Positions 34,146-43,026 of a stretch of DNA of 50,749 nt are shown here, piece after piece. Position 1 is the stretch's first letter, and each line of letters starts with the position of its first letter. Position numbers and translations under genes: made by a program. A model generated the notes under the pieces. It had not been told where the DNA came from and ran no database searches. It was given only the letters and a program-made list of their open reading frames with translations. The DNA lies in NCBI GenBank assembly GCA_009837725.1, contig VXSY01000080.1, positions 1 through 50,749 on the forward strand, written 5' to 3'. The stretch is from Gammaproteobacteria bacterium. GTDB taxonomy: Bacteria > Pseudomonadota > Gammaproteobacteria > Pseudomonadales > Azotimanducaceae.

Positions 34146-34877
34146 TCACCCCCCATGGTATGCCGCAAGCAGCTTGGCGTAGGCAGCGATGAGGGCCGTG
34201 TGGTCGAGGCCGACAGCGAGTTCGGGGGGCCAGTAGGCATTGCTGTTCGCGAAGGCGAGCTTCTGCAGGAGGGTTGCCGCGTGGTGCCAGTCTGCCACTT
34301 GGCTCACCCAGTGGGTGCCGACGCCGCCGGGCTGGGCTACGTGTTCGGCGGTGGCGTCCGGCAAGGGTTGGGGCACTTCGGCGTCGGGCGGAAGACAGTC
34401 GATTAGCTGGATTTCGGTAATGGGGCCCTGGTAGTTCGGGATATCCCTGCGCGCGCGGGCGCTGCCCGAGGCATCGTGAAGCTCGAACTGGGTCCAGGCG
34501 CCGGTGTCGGCTTCGAGCTTCAGTCGCTGACGTGGCTCCAAGTCCGCGACCTTGCCTTCCGTGCCGGCGAGCGGGAGGCTGCATCCTGCCCCCTTCTCAA
34601 GGCTCCATCGGGCACCTGGCAGCCATTGCTCCACCCTTTCGGGTTCGGCCAAGTAGCTCCACGCCCCATCGGCGGTCAAGGGCAGCCTGCGCACGAACTG
34701 CACGGTGTGGCGATCCAGCACGGATGCTGCGCCTTGGCAGAAGGCGCGCATGCCGGCGTCGTCGGGCAGGCGGAAGCGTCGCGCGATCTGGTCGGGAGTT
34801 TCGTAGTGCTTGCGCTGGGCGTCGAACCAATTGAGGTTGGCGATCGCACCCTTGAGCGGCACGATGTCTGCGGCCAT
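34146..34877 (-). CDS. SRPBCC / polyketide-cyclase-fold protein
   Basis: 243 aa. The segment VRRLPLTADGAWSYLAEPER followed by VEQWLPGARW is the start of an AHSA1/SRPBCC-type ligand-binding fold. The 40 residues before it and the C-terminal half (GTHWVSQVADWHHAATLLQK, NSNAYWPPELAVGLDHTAL) are less familiar. ATG 34877 lies 37 bp after the stop of the acylase gene on the same strand, so they probably share a message. No catalytic role can be read. It converges with ypeA across 10 bp. Confidence 0.7.
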   Translation of the reverse strand: MAADIVPLKGAIANLNWFDAQRKHYETPDQIARRFRLPDDAGMRAFCQGAASVLDRHTVQFVRRLPLTADGAWSYLAEPERVEQWLPGARWSLEKGAGCSLPLAGTEGKVADLEPRQRLKLEADTGAWTQFELHDASGSARARRDIPNYQGPITEIQLIDCLPPDAEVPQPLPDATAEHVAQPGGVGTHWVSQVADWHHAATLLQKLAFANSNAYWPPELAVGLDHTALIAAYAKLLAAYHGG

Positions 34878-34914
34878 GACTGCTCCCCTACGCTGCGGCT
34901 GCCCCCGGGCGGGA

Positions 34915-37278
34915 TCATAGCCCTTGCCCACGGTTCGAGGCGGGGGCGAGCGTTTGCTGGCTCTGGGCGGCGGCGCGGATGTCGCTCCAGTCCCAGAGTT
35001 GCGGAATCGTGTCGACATCCGCCCAGAGCTTGGCCTGGTCTGCGTAGTGGCGGCTGCCGGGGTGGCCGGAAGCGCCCAAGGGCACGATCCAGCGGGAGTT
35101 TTTCCAGTCCGACGGGTCGTGGATGTAGCGGTTTACCGACATCACCGTGGCGACAAAGCGCTCTGTCATGGAATAGGCCCCGGCGAGGGGCGTGTCGCCG
35201 TCGCCGTGGGTGGAGAGGGCGGGCGGGTCGAGAAGCGCCGCGCAATCGGGAAAGGCTTTCGACAGTGGATGGCGGGGCCGGGTGCCATGGACCCCGCCCC
35301 AGCTCCACTGGCTCATTTCGTCGCCGAGTCGGGCGCTGAGTTCCTTGGTGGCGCTCGCGAGTGCCGCTTCGATGCGACCCAGCCAGGTCTCGCTGGCGGC
35401 AAGGCAGGAGTCGTCGCCCAAAGCCATCGCCGCGACGGCCTGGGCGTACAGCGTTCCGAGATGCGAGGCGGCACCGCGTGCCAAGGGGTGCGTTGGCGTC
35501 AAGGTAGCCTCGGACACCTCGCCGAGCGCGGCGCGGGCGACATCGGCAAAGAGATAGGTGCGAGCTGCGCCGTAGATCGCGGCTGCGGCGGATGCGCGAT
35601 CCATGCGTCCGTCCCACGCCGCGACGATGTCGCGCGCGGCGCGAACGTCGGCATCCGCCGGCGAGAACTCGCGGACGCGCTGCACGAAGACCTGAGCGGG
35701 AATCGAGTTGCGTTCCGCGTGGATGGATGCCATGTCTGCCAGCGTCGCGGTGGCCGGTGGAATCTCGCCGAGTCGGTCGGTGATTCGCCGCGCACGCCAG
35801 TCGGGGGCGAAGAAGGTGTTGATGTAGTGCGGATAGTCGGCGGTGGTGGGCGCGTTGTTGCAGGTCACGACGAAGCCGGCGTCGGGATTGCGGGCGTGGG
35901 GCATCTCCTCGAACGGGATCTGGCCTTGCCACTCGTGCTCCCCGCTCCAGCCCGGCACCGGTACCCAGGCGTTGGCGGCGTGTCGCTTCGGGATGCGGCC
36001 GCGATAGCGATAGCCAAACTCGCCCTGCACGTCGGCATAGACGAAATTGTTGACGGGCTCGGTCCATTCCCGGAGCGCTTCCTCGGCTTCGTCCGCCGAC
36101 CGTGCCATGAGCAGGTCGTGCAGCGTGTTGGGCCAGGCGGTGCCGCTCAGGGTGCCGGTGTGCTGGAAGGCGATGCCGTGGCCGGCCTTGGGGTCGCCGG
36201 CGATGATGGGGCCGTGGCGCGTGCGGACGACGGTGAGCGTCTCCGGCTCGCCGCCCCGCACGGCGAGGGTGGCGGTCGTGACTTGTGCCGGCAGCCACTC
36301 GTCGCGGTAGGCGTATTCGAGCCCATCGTCTGTGCCGCGGAAGTGCTCGATGAAGAGGTCTTGGTAGTCGCCGAAGCCGTGCGTCATGCCCCAGGCGACG
36401 TGCTCGGTGTGGCTGAAGTGGGGCATCCCCGGAACGCCGGGAAGGGCGTAGCCGCTGCAGCGGAACTCGGGGCAGGTGATGTGCGTCTGGTAGTACACGT
36501 TGGGGGTGTCGAGGGCGCGGTGCGAGTCGCCGGCCACGAGGGGAAGCCCTGATGCCGTGCGCGAACCGGCGATCACCCAGGCGTTGCTGCCGCCGGCGGT
36601 CTCGTCCATCCAGCCGAGTTCGCTCAGGGCAGCGGCGAGTTCGTCGAGGCACCGCAGCTCCTCGCCGCCGTAGCTTGCGCCCGGCGGAACCGACACGAGG
36701 CTGTCGTCGGGATAGCCTCGGAACAGCGGCGCAGCCCGTTCGGCACCGATGGCGAGGGCCATGCGCACGCGCGAGAGCTTGGCCTCGAAGGTGCCCATCA
36801 GCATGTTCCGCACCTTGTACACGGCCAGGCAATGCCACGGTTGCCAAGGCTCTGGCGCCGCGCCAAGCAGGCGGTATTCGATGGGGAGCGTGCGGGTGGT
36901 TTCGAGGAAGGCGTTCACGCCCGCCGCATACGCCGCGAGCATGGCCCTCGCGGCATCGCTCGATGCCTCGAGGTCGGCCTGCGCGGCGCGTTCGACGTCG
37001 AATCGCCGCATCAGCCGGTCTGCGGCGAGCCCGGACTCGCCGGCGAACTCCGCCCAGCGCCCGAGCGCGCGGCGGCGGTCGTAGTCCATGTGCCAGAGGC
37101 GATCTTGTGCGGCGGTGAAGCCTTGGGCGAAGAAGGCATCGTTCGTGCAGGTGGCGCGAATGTGGGGGATGCCCCAGCCGTCCCGCACCACTTCCACGGC
37201 CTCAACGAGGCCCGGGGCGTGAATCGTGGATGTGAGATCGGGCAGGGCGGCTTGCAGGTCCGCTTCGGTCATGGACAT
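34915..37278 (-). CDS. Penicillin acylase family Ntn-hydrolase
   Basis: 787 aa. These enzymes are made as one chain that cleaves itself; the new N-terminal Ser of the beta chain is the nucleophile. Here it is Ser231 in GGSNAWVIAGSRTASG, preceded by an alpha chain with DGWGIPHIRA and GFTAAQDRLWHMDYDRR. Further family marks are WGMTHGFGDYQDLF, TRHGPIIAGD and YADVQGEFGYRYRGRIPKR. No signal peptide is evident, so it is probably cytoplasmic, unlike classic penicillin G acylase. The family includes acyl-homoserine-lactone acylases, so quorum quenching is one possibility; the natural amide substrate is unknown. ATG 37278 chosen; an ATG two codons on is also possible. Confidence 0.9.
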   Translation of the reverse strand: MSMTEADLQAALPDLTSTIHAPGLVEAVEVVRDGWGIPHIRATCTNDAFFAQGFTAAQDRLWHMDYDRRRALGRWAEFAGESGLAADRLMRRFDVERAAQADLEASSDAARAMLAAYAAGVNAFLETTRTLPIEYRLLGAAPEPWQPWHCLAVYKVRNMLMGTFEAKLSRVRMALAIGAERAAPLFRGYPDDSLVSVPPGASYGGEELRCLDELAAALSELGWMDETAGGSNAWVIAGSRTASGLPLVAGDSHRALDTPNVYYQTHITCPEFRCSGYALPGVPGMPHFSHTEHVAWGMTHGFGDYQDLFIEHFRGTDDGLEYAYRDEWLPAQVTTATLAVRGGEPETLTVVRTRHGPIIAGDPKAGHGIAFQHTGTLSGTAWPNTLHDLLMARSADEAEEALREWTEPVNNFVYADVQGEFGYRYRGRIPKRHAANAWVPVPGWSGEHEWQGQIPFEEMPHARNPDAGFVVTCNNAPTTADYPHYINTFFAPDWRARRITDRLGEIPPATATLADMASIHAERNSIPAQVFVQRVREFSPADADVRAARDIVAAWDGRMDRASAAAAIYGAARTYLFADVARAALGEVSEATLTPTHPLARGAASHLGTLYAQAVAAMALGDDSCLAASETWLGRIEAALASATKELSARLGDEMSQWSWGGVHGTRPRHPLSKAFPDCAALLDPPALSTHGDGDTPLAGAYSMTERFVATVMSVNRYIHDPSDWKNSRWIVPLGASGHPGSRHYADQAKLWADVDTIPQLWDWSDIRAAAQSQQTLAPASNRGQGL

Positions 37279-37324
37279 GATGGCTCCCTTCGCAAGCGAG
37301 CGACTATAAACGGGAGGATCGTGC

Positions 37325-38041
37325 ATGACTTGGTGGGAAGCGACGGACGCCGCCGGGAGATCGGTGCGGGAGTTTCGGATTCAGCGGCAGGGAATCGAGC
37401 GACCCATCACCGGAGCACTGTGGGCGCCGGAAGGCGTGACAGACGACGTGCCGCTCGTGCTGTTCGGCCACGGCGCCTCCGGCGATCGCTACCAGGCGCC
37501 CATCTGTCATCTGGCGCATCGCCTGGCGGCCGCTGGCTGCGCCTCGCTCTCCATCGACGGGCCGGTGCATGGCCTGCGTCAGGTCGGCCCCGGTGGACGC
37601 GCCGCCTTTGGCGACGAAATGCGTCGCGAAGGTTTCGTCGACGACATGGTGGCGGACTGGCACGCGGCACTCGGTGCGGCCAAGGGAAAGCTCGCAGTTC
37701 GGGAAATCCGCTACTTCGGGCTGTCGATGGGCTCCATCTTTGGCGTGCCGCTCCTTGCCACGTTGCCGGAAGTGACGGCGGCGGTGCTGGGCCTCGTCGG
37801 CACGACGGGTGCGGTGGCGCCGCTTGCGGAGCGCCTGACCACCGGTGCCGCACAGATTCGCTGCCGGCTGCTGTTCCTCATGCAGCTCGAGGACGAGCTG
37901 TTCCCGCGCGATGGTTGCCTTGCGTTGTTCGATGCCTTCGCGAGCGACGACAAGCGTCTGCACGCCAACCCGGGCCTGCATCCAGAAGTGCCGGCCGAGG
38001 AGATCGACTGCGCCTTTCAAATGCTCGCGCCGGCCCTGTAG
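37325..38041 (+). CDS. Alpha/beta hydrolase (dienelactone-hydrolase-like)
   Basis: 238 aa. Oxyanion loop LVLFGHGASGDRY, nucleophile elbow FGLSMGS, acid in QLEDELFPRDG and His in NPGLHPEVP make a complete Ser-Asp/Glu-His triad. Divergent from the acylase gene with 46 bp between starts; a TATAAA at 37305-37310 could serve as its -10. Substrate unknown. Confidence 0.85.
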   Translation: MTWWEATDAAGRSVREFRIQRQGIERPITGALWAPEGVTDDVPLVLFGHGASGDRYQAPICHLAHRLAAAGCASLSIDGPVHGLRQVGPGGRAAFGDEMRREGFVDDMVADWHAALGAAKGKLAVREIRYFGLSMGSIFGVPLLATLPEVTAAVLGLVGTTGAVAPLAERLTTGAAQIRCRLLFLMQLEDELFPRDGCLALFDAFASDDKRLHANPGLHPEVPAEEIDCAFQMLAPAL

Positions 38042-38091
38042 GACGTGCGGTTACACTTGCCGGCACGTTGATTCCTTGGGAGGGAGCTTAC

Positions 38092-38889
38092 GTGGCTTGG
38101 GAGCAAATCATTGCCGAGACGCACGATCGGGTCGGCGTCATCCGGCTGAACCGTCCGGAGCGGCTGAACGCCTGGACCGACACCATGTCCGGCGAGATCG
38201 TCGAGCAGATCACGGCCTGGAACGAGGACGACGGCATCGGCGCGATCCTCGTCACCGGCGAGGGCAGGGCGTTTTGCGCTGGCGCCGACATTGGCGTGTT
38301 TGCCCAGCGGGCCGAGACGAACAAGAAGGGTGCCGGTGAGCCGTTGCGGCGTGGCGGTGCTTCCTTCACGCACTTCATTCGCGAGTCGAAGCCCACCGTC
38401 GCGGCAATCAACGGCTATGCGGTTGGCGTTGGCCTCACCATGATCCTGCCGTTCGATGTGCGCATCGCCTCGACGGAAGCGCGCCTCAGCATCCGCTTCA
38501 TCAAGATGGGGTTGATGCCGGAACTCGGCTCCACTCGGCTGCTCGCACAGCTCATCGGCCTCGGGCCAGCCACCGACATGTGCCTCACCGGGCGCATGGT
38601 GCCGGGCGAGGAGGCGCACCGGCTTGGCCTCGTGACGGAAGTGGTTCAGCCGGATGCGCTGTTTGACACGGCGCTCGCGAAGGCGAACGAGATCGCCAAC
38701 AACTCGACGCCGGCGGTGATGATGATCAAGGAACTCCTGAACCGGAATCCCATGGATGCCGACTTGGAGGCGGTCATGGAACGGGAGGGCATCCGCGACC
38801 AGATCGCCCGCCGCCTGCCGGACCACAGCGAGGCGGTGACCGCGTTCATGGAGAAGCGCGAGGCGCGTTTCAATCGAGCTGGAGAATAG
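38092..38889 (+). CDS. Enoyl-CoA hydratase/isomerase family protein
   Basis: 265 aa crotonase fold, GTG start after GGGAGGGAG. Oxyanion-hole segments AFCAGADIGVF and NGYAVGVGLTMIL are visible. Of the two hydratase glutamates only the later one (MPELGSTRLL) is present; the earlier position, normally in GGGCEL, reads VGVGLTM. It may therefore be an isomerase or another crotonase-type activity rather than a true hydratase. TACACT at 38051-38056 is a possible -10. Confidence 0.85.
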   Translation: MAWEQIIAETHDRVGVIRLNRPERLNAWTDTMSGEIVEQITAWNEDDGIGAILVTGEGRAFCAGADIGVFAQRAETNKKGAGEPLRRGGASFTHFIRESKPTVAAINGYAVGVGLTMILPFDVRIASTEARLSIRFIKMGLMPELGSTRLLAQLIGLGPATDMCLTGRMVPGEEAHRLGLVTEVVQPDALFDTALAKANEIANNSTPAVMMIKELLNRNPMDADLEAVMEREGIRDQIARRLPDHSEAVTAFMEKREARFNRAGE

Positions 38890-38892
38890 GAC

Positions 38893-39771
38893 TCAGCTAG
38901 TCCGCTCGACGACGTAGCGGGCGATTTCGCGCAGGTCGTCGGCGCGGGCACCGAACGCGTCGAGGTGGGCGACTGCGTGCTCGAAGCGCCGTTGCCCCTC
39001 CTGCTTTGCTGTGGCGAGGCCCAGCAGCGTGACGTACGTGGTCTTGCCTTGGCGCTCGTCGGAGCCTTGGGGCTTGCCGAGCTCTTCTGTAGTGCCGACG
39101 ACGTCGAGCACGTCGTCGTGGATCTGGAACGCGAGACCAATGTCGCGGGCGAAGGCATCGACGGCTTCGAGTTCCTCGTCGCGCAAGGTGCCGGCGCTTG
39201 CGCCAAGCATGACGCTGGCGCGGATGAGGGCGCCGGTCTTGCGTCGGTGCATCGCCTCTAGGTCGGCGGACGACAGTGGCTCCTCGCGAGCCTCGGCGGC
39301 AAGGTCCAACACTTGGCCGCCCACCATCCCCGCAGCACCGGCCGCGTTGGCCAGCAATTGGGTCCAGCGCTGGGCAACGTTGGGCCCCGCTTCCGAAGCG
39401 ATCATCTCGAATGCCAGGGCTTGCAGTGCATCCCCCACCAACACCGCGGTTGCCTCGCCAAAGCGCACATGCACCGTCGGCTGGCCGTGCCGCAGGTCGT
39501 CGTCGTCCATGACGGGCAGGTCGTCGTGAACCAGTGAGTAGGCATGGATCAGCTCTACCGCGGCGGCGGCGGGGTCGAGTGCATCGGGCTTCACGGCGGC
39601 CAGGCGACCGCCTGCGTACACAAGCGCCGGCCGCAGTCGCTTGCCACCGCCGAACACCGTATAGCGCATCGCGCCGTGCAGGGTTGCCGGATGGGCGTCA
39701 GCCCCCGGCATGACGCGGTCTAGATACGTCTGCACACGATTGGCGGCGCTCGTGACGATTTCGGGGTGCAT
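38893..39771 (-). CDS. ispA: Short-chain polyprenyl diphosphate synthase (farnesyl type)
   Basis: 292 aa. Condenses isopentenyl diphosphate with allylic diphosphates to farnesyl diphosphate. First Asp-rich motif DDLPVMDDDDLRHG, second motif FQIHDDVLDV, plus GGGKRLRPALVY near the N-terminus, KTGALIRASV and KTTYVTLLG. The insertion in the first Asp motif (DDxxxxD) is typical of the bacterial farnesyl-type enzymes. ATG 39771 chosen over an upstream in-frame start. The xseB and dxs genes that often accompany ispA are not adjacent here. It converges with the crotonase gene across 3 bp. Confidence 0.92.
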   Translation of the reverse strand: MHPEIVTSAANRVQTYLDRVMPGADAHPATLHGAMRYTVFGGGKRLRPALVYAGGRLAAVKPDALDPAAAAVELIHAYSLVHDDLPVMDDDDLRHGQPTVHVRFGEATAVLVGDALQALAFEMIASEAGPNVAQRWTQLLANAAGAAGMVGGQVLDLAAEAREEPLSSADLEAMHRRKTGALIRASVMLGASAGTLRDEELEAVDAFARDIGLAFQIHDDVLDVVGTTEELGKPQGSDERQGKTTYVTLLGLATAKQEGQRRFEHAVAHLDAFGARADDLREIARYVVERTS

Positions 39772-39849
39772 AGGACGGAAGTGTAAACGGATGCAGGTTC
39801 TTGGCGCGCTCGCATTCACTCGCGACCACGGCTGCTAGAATCATGGCGC

Positions 39850-40983
39850 ATGAATTCGGGGGTTAACGAGCGGGGGACGCCGCTGGCGAGGGCGCGGGCG
39901 GTGGCGCCGCGCATTCGGGCGGCGGCAGACGAGATCGACGAGGGCCGTCGGATTCCGCAGCCGTTGGCGGACGAGTTGATCGACCTTGGCATGTTTCGCC
40001 TGCTGGTGCCGAGCTCACTCGGTGGCGAACAGATGGATTGGCTCGATTACCTCGATGTCGTCCGCACTATCGCCTACGCGGATGCGAGCGTTGGCTGGTG
40101 CATCAACCAGGGTGCCGTGTTTGCCACGACGAGCTGTCGGGCGCCGACGGCGCTAGCGGACGAGGTTTGGCGGGACCCGCGCACCGTGGTGGCAAACGGG
40201 CCGCCGCAAGGGGTCACCAGCGAGTCGGTGCCAGGCGGTTATCGCCTGAGCGGCCGTTGGAACTTCTCTAGCGGCTGCCGCCATGCCAACTGGATGGCAG
40301 CGCTGAATGCCGATCGCGGTGCGCCGCCTAGGCTGCATCTCATTCCGAAGGACCAAGTGCGGTTCGTGGATGCCTGGCAGGTGCAGGGGCTGCGCGGTAC
40401 GGGCAGCTTCAGCTTCGAGGTGAAGGACCTGTTCGTGCCGGACTCTCGCACCATGCCGCTGAACGTGCCGCCCTATGCGGACGGCGCAATCTATCTCACG
40501 CCCCAAGGGCTGCTGTTCGCTTGCGGCTTCGGTTGCGTAGCGCTCGGCAACGCCCGGGCTGCCATCGATTCGACCGAGGAGTTCGCTTCGGACAAGCGGC
40601 CCCGCTTCGGCTCCCGTCCGCTCTCCCAAGATCCGGTGGTGCAGCAGGCGGTGGGTAAGGCAGAGGCCATCTGGCGCGGTGCCAAGGCACTGTTGCACCA
40701 CACGGTGGGCGAGGTGTGGGACGCGATCCGAGCGCGGGGTGCCATTACGCTGCAGGAACGGGTGGAGTTGCGCATGGCCGGCACCCACGCCATCCGCGAG
40801 TCGGCGAGGGCCGTGGACATCTGCTACAACCTAAGCGGCTCGTCCTCGATTTTCGCGGACCGAGCCATTCAGCGTCGCTTCCAGGATGCCCACGTCATCA
40901 CCCAGCAAGTGCAGGGGCGCGAGGCCCACTACGAGACGGTGGGACAGTTCTTCGTCGGAGAGGAACCCCGAGGCGTGATCTAG
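39850..40983 (+). CDS. Acyl-CoA dehydrogenase-fold flavoprotein (group D monooxygenase-like)
   Basis: 377 aa. Acyl-CoA dehydrogenase fold: RIRAAADEIDEGRRIPQPLA, DASVGWCINQGA, GYRLSGRWNFSSGC and GLRGTGSFSFEVKDLFVPD. This pattern is closer to flavin-dependent group D hydroxylases and related proteins (HsaA/DszC type) than to beta-oxidation dehydrogenases, and the catalytic Glu of the latter is not evident. A TAGAAT lies 8 nt before the ATG, so the message may be nearly leaderless. The stop codon shares the CTAG palindrome with the stop of the opposite gene. Confidence 0.8.
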   Translation: MNSGVNERGTPLARARAVAPRIRAAADEIDEGRRIPQPLADELIDLGMFRLLVPSSLGGEQMDWLDYLDVVRTIAYADASVGWCINQGAVFATTSCRAPTALADEVWRDPRTVVANGPPQGVTSESVPGGYRLSGRWNFSSGCRHANWMAALNADRGAPPRLHLIPKDQVRFVDAWQVQGLRGTGSFSFEVKDLFVPDSRTMPLNVPPYADGAIYLTPQGLLFACGFGCVALGNARAAIDSTEEFASDKRPRFGSRPLSQDPVVQQAVGKAEAIWRGAKALLHHTVGEVWDAIRARGAITLQERVELRMAGTHAIRESARAVDICYNLSGSSSIFADRAIQRRFQDAHVITQQVQGREAHYETVGQFFVGEEPRGVI

Positions 40984-41258
40984 TCGCTTTCGCGAACTGC
41001 CTCGTCGTCCTGCCCGTCGGCTCCTTCTTCCGAAACCGCCTCCGCCTCGGCCAGGATGGCCAGCACCTTGGCGTCCTCGGTTGCCTCGTTCTGTACCGGG
41101 GCCTTCTCCGAGGTGACGTTGATCGCCTCGATGGCCTTGAGGCGGTTGCTGATTTCCAGCGGAGTGGGCGTGAGGCGCTCGGCGGACCCAACGGTCGCTG
41201 CAAGAACCAGCCCAGCCGCCATCGCGCCTTGCGCGACGCCCCGTACGATGGTTTTCAT
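40980..41258 (-). CDS. Small secreted hypothetical protein
   Basis: 92 aa. MKTIVRGVAQGAMAAGLVLA with VGSA is a good Sec signal peptide, leaving a mature acidic peptide of about 67 aa (EATEDAKVLAILAEAEA, EGADGQDDEAVRESD). No domain recognised. Its TAG stop occupies the same four bases (CTAG, 40980-40983) as the stop of the convergent flavoprotein gene. Start at ATG 41258; an upstream in-frame ATG would spoil the signal peptide. Confidence 0.6.
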   Translation of the reverse strand: MKTIVRGVAQGAMAAGLVLAATVGSAERLTPTPLEISNRLKAIEAINVTSEKAPVQNEATEDAKVLAILAEAEAVSEEGADGQDDEAVRESD

Positions 41259-41289
41259 CGACGCACTCCTTACAGTCACAAACACGTGG

Positions 41290-42153
41290 TCACAAACGCG
41301 ACGCCACCCGATCCCAATAGCGACGGATGGCGTCTGCATGCTCGCTCGGGCCGCCGAGGCTTTGGTTCATCGTCACCACGGCGCTGTGCGTTACGCCGAG
41401 GTCTTCGAGGGACTTCAGCCGATCCAGTTCCTTGTCCCCAGCATCGCCAAGCGGCTGCATGCACTCCACACCGATGTCGTCGGGGTTCCGGCCCGCGCTC
41501 CTAGCCGATACTCGCATAGATTCGAGCTGTTCGCCAAGTCCCTGGTTGTAGAACGGGAACCAGCCGTCGGCGATGCGCCCGACGCGGTCGATCACCTGCG
41601 GCGCCATGCCGCCGAGCCAGACGGGGATCGAACCTCCCGGCGGCAACGGGTTCAGGCCAGCATCGGTGACGGTGTGCCACTTGCCCTGGAAATCGATGGT
41701 GTCGTCGGCCCAAAGGCGGCGCATGAGGTCGATCTGCTCTTCGCTGCGAACGCCGCGGTCGTGGAAGTTCATGCCGAGCGCTTCGTATTCCACGGCGTTC
41801 CAGCCGGTGCCGATGCCGAGCCGCAGGCGGCCGCCGGTGAGCACATCGACGCAGGCGGCCTGCTTCGCCACGAGCGCCGTCTGGCGCTGGCCGAGGATGA
41901 TGACGGCGGTGACGAGCTCGAGCTTCTCGGTGATGCCGCCGAGATAGCCGAACAACACGAAGGGCTCGTGGAACAGGCTTTCCGAGGTGTAGGGGCCAGA
42001 CCAATCCGGCCGGCTCGCCGTGTTCGCCCCGAGCACATGGTCGTAGGCGATGAGGTGATCGTAGCCACACTCCTCGGCGGCGCGGGCGAAGGTGGCGACC
42101 CCATCGGGGTCCGCGCCGATTTCCGTTTGCGGGAATACCACACCGAGCTTCAT
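41290..42153 (-). CDS. Luciferase-like (LLM class) flavin/F420-dependent oxidoreductase
   Basis: 287 aa TIM-barrel of the bacterial luciferase-like family. MKLGVVFPQTEIGADP, ECGYDHLIAYDHVLG, GGRLRLGIGTGWNAVEYEALG and IPVWLGGMAP are characteristic, especially of the TIGR03619-type F420-dependent group. Whether FMN or F420 is used cannot be settled here. The SDR gene lies upstream on the same strand, 27 bp away, so they are probably co-transcribed. Confidence 0.88.
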   Translation of the reverse strand: MKLGVVFPQTEIGADPDGVATFARAAEECGYDHLIAYDHVLGANTASRPDWSGPYTSESLFHEPFVLFGYLGGITEKLELVTAVIILGQRQTALVAKQAACVDVLTGGRLRLGIGTGWNAVEYEALGMNFHDRGVRSEEQIDLMRRLWADDTIDFQGKWHTVTDAGLNPLPPGGSIPVWLGGMAPQVIDRVGRIADGWFPFYNQGLGEQLESMRVSARSAGRNPDDIGVECMQPLGDAGDKELDRLKSLEDLGVTHSAVVTMNQSLGGPSEHADAIRRYWDRVASRL

Positions 42154-42180
42154 GTTCGCTCTCCTTTGCTTGCTGTTTCG

Positions 42181-43026
42181 CTATCGTCCAGGCGGGCGAT
42201 AAACGGTGATGGGGCGGTTTCGAGTCATCCACGACGCCTGCCGCCGCCACGGGCGGCCGGCGGTGATGCCGCCATCCACCACATGCGCCTGGCCGGTCAC
42301 GAACTCGGAGTCGTCACTCGCGAGCCACAGCGCGCAGCGGGCGATGTCGTCCGGCTCGCCAACGCGGTTCAAGGGCTGCTGCCCGGCCATGTCCGCGCGA
42401 AAGTTGCGCTGCGCTTCGTCCGTGAACCCGCGCCCCACCGCCAAGGGCGTGGCGATCATCCCCGGGCAGATGCAGTTCACTCGCACCTGCCATTCCGCCA
42501 TCTCCAGCGCCACCGTGCGGGTCAAGGCAATGACGGCGGACTTGGCAGTGCTGTAGAGGTGCGGTGCCCAGCCGGCCTCAAGGCCCGCGATGGAGGCGGT
42601 GCTGATGATGGAACCGGAGCCCTGCCGCTTCATGATGGGGGCGGCGTGCTTGATGCCGAGGAAGACCCCCTTCAGCAGCACGTCGAAGGTGATGTCGAAA
42701 TCCTCGACCGACGTTTCGTCGATGGGGCCGAGCGCGCCGCCGAAGCCGGCGTTGTTGAAAATGCAGTCGAGTCGACCGCAAGCATCGGCGCTACGCTCGA
42801 TGGCACCCTGCACCTCGCTCTCGACGGTCACGTTCACGCGCTCGAAGCGGGCGCGAGGGCCGAGCTCTGCGGCCAGGGCATCGCCAGCTTTCTCATTGAG
42901 GTCGGCGATGGTCACGTTGGCGCCTTCCGCCACGAACAGCCGCGCCGTCGCCGCGCCCATGCCGCTGGCGGCACCTGTGATGAACGCCGACTTTCCTCGC
43001 AACCGGCCTTGCGCTGCATCCGCCAT
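42181..43026 (-). CDS. Short-chain dehydrogenase/reductase
   Basis: 281 aa classical SDR. Cofactor loop TGAASGMG, Asp in ADLNEKAG favouring NAD(H), NNAG, catalytic Ser in STASIAG and YSTAK, and CPGMIATPL. A C-terminal extension of about 30 residues follows the usual VDGGITAG end. The ATG overlaps the stop of the UDP-glucose dehydrogenase gene by one base (TGATG). Substrate unknown. Confidence 0.9.
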   Translation of the reverse strand: MADAAQGRLRGKSAFITGAASGMGAATARLFVAEGANVTIADLNEKAGDALAAELGPRARFERVNVTVESEVQGAIERSADACGRLDCIFNNAGFGGALGPIDETSVEDFDITFDVLLKGVFLGIKHAAPIMKRQGSGSIISTASIAGLEAGWAPHLYSTAKSAVIALTRTVALEMAEWQVRVNCICPGMIATPLAVGRGFTDEAQRNFRADMAGQQPLNRVGEPDDIARCALWLASDDSEFVTGQAHVVDGGITAGRPWRRQASWMTRNRPITVYRPPGR

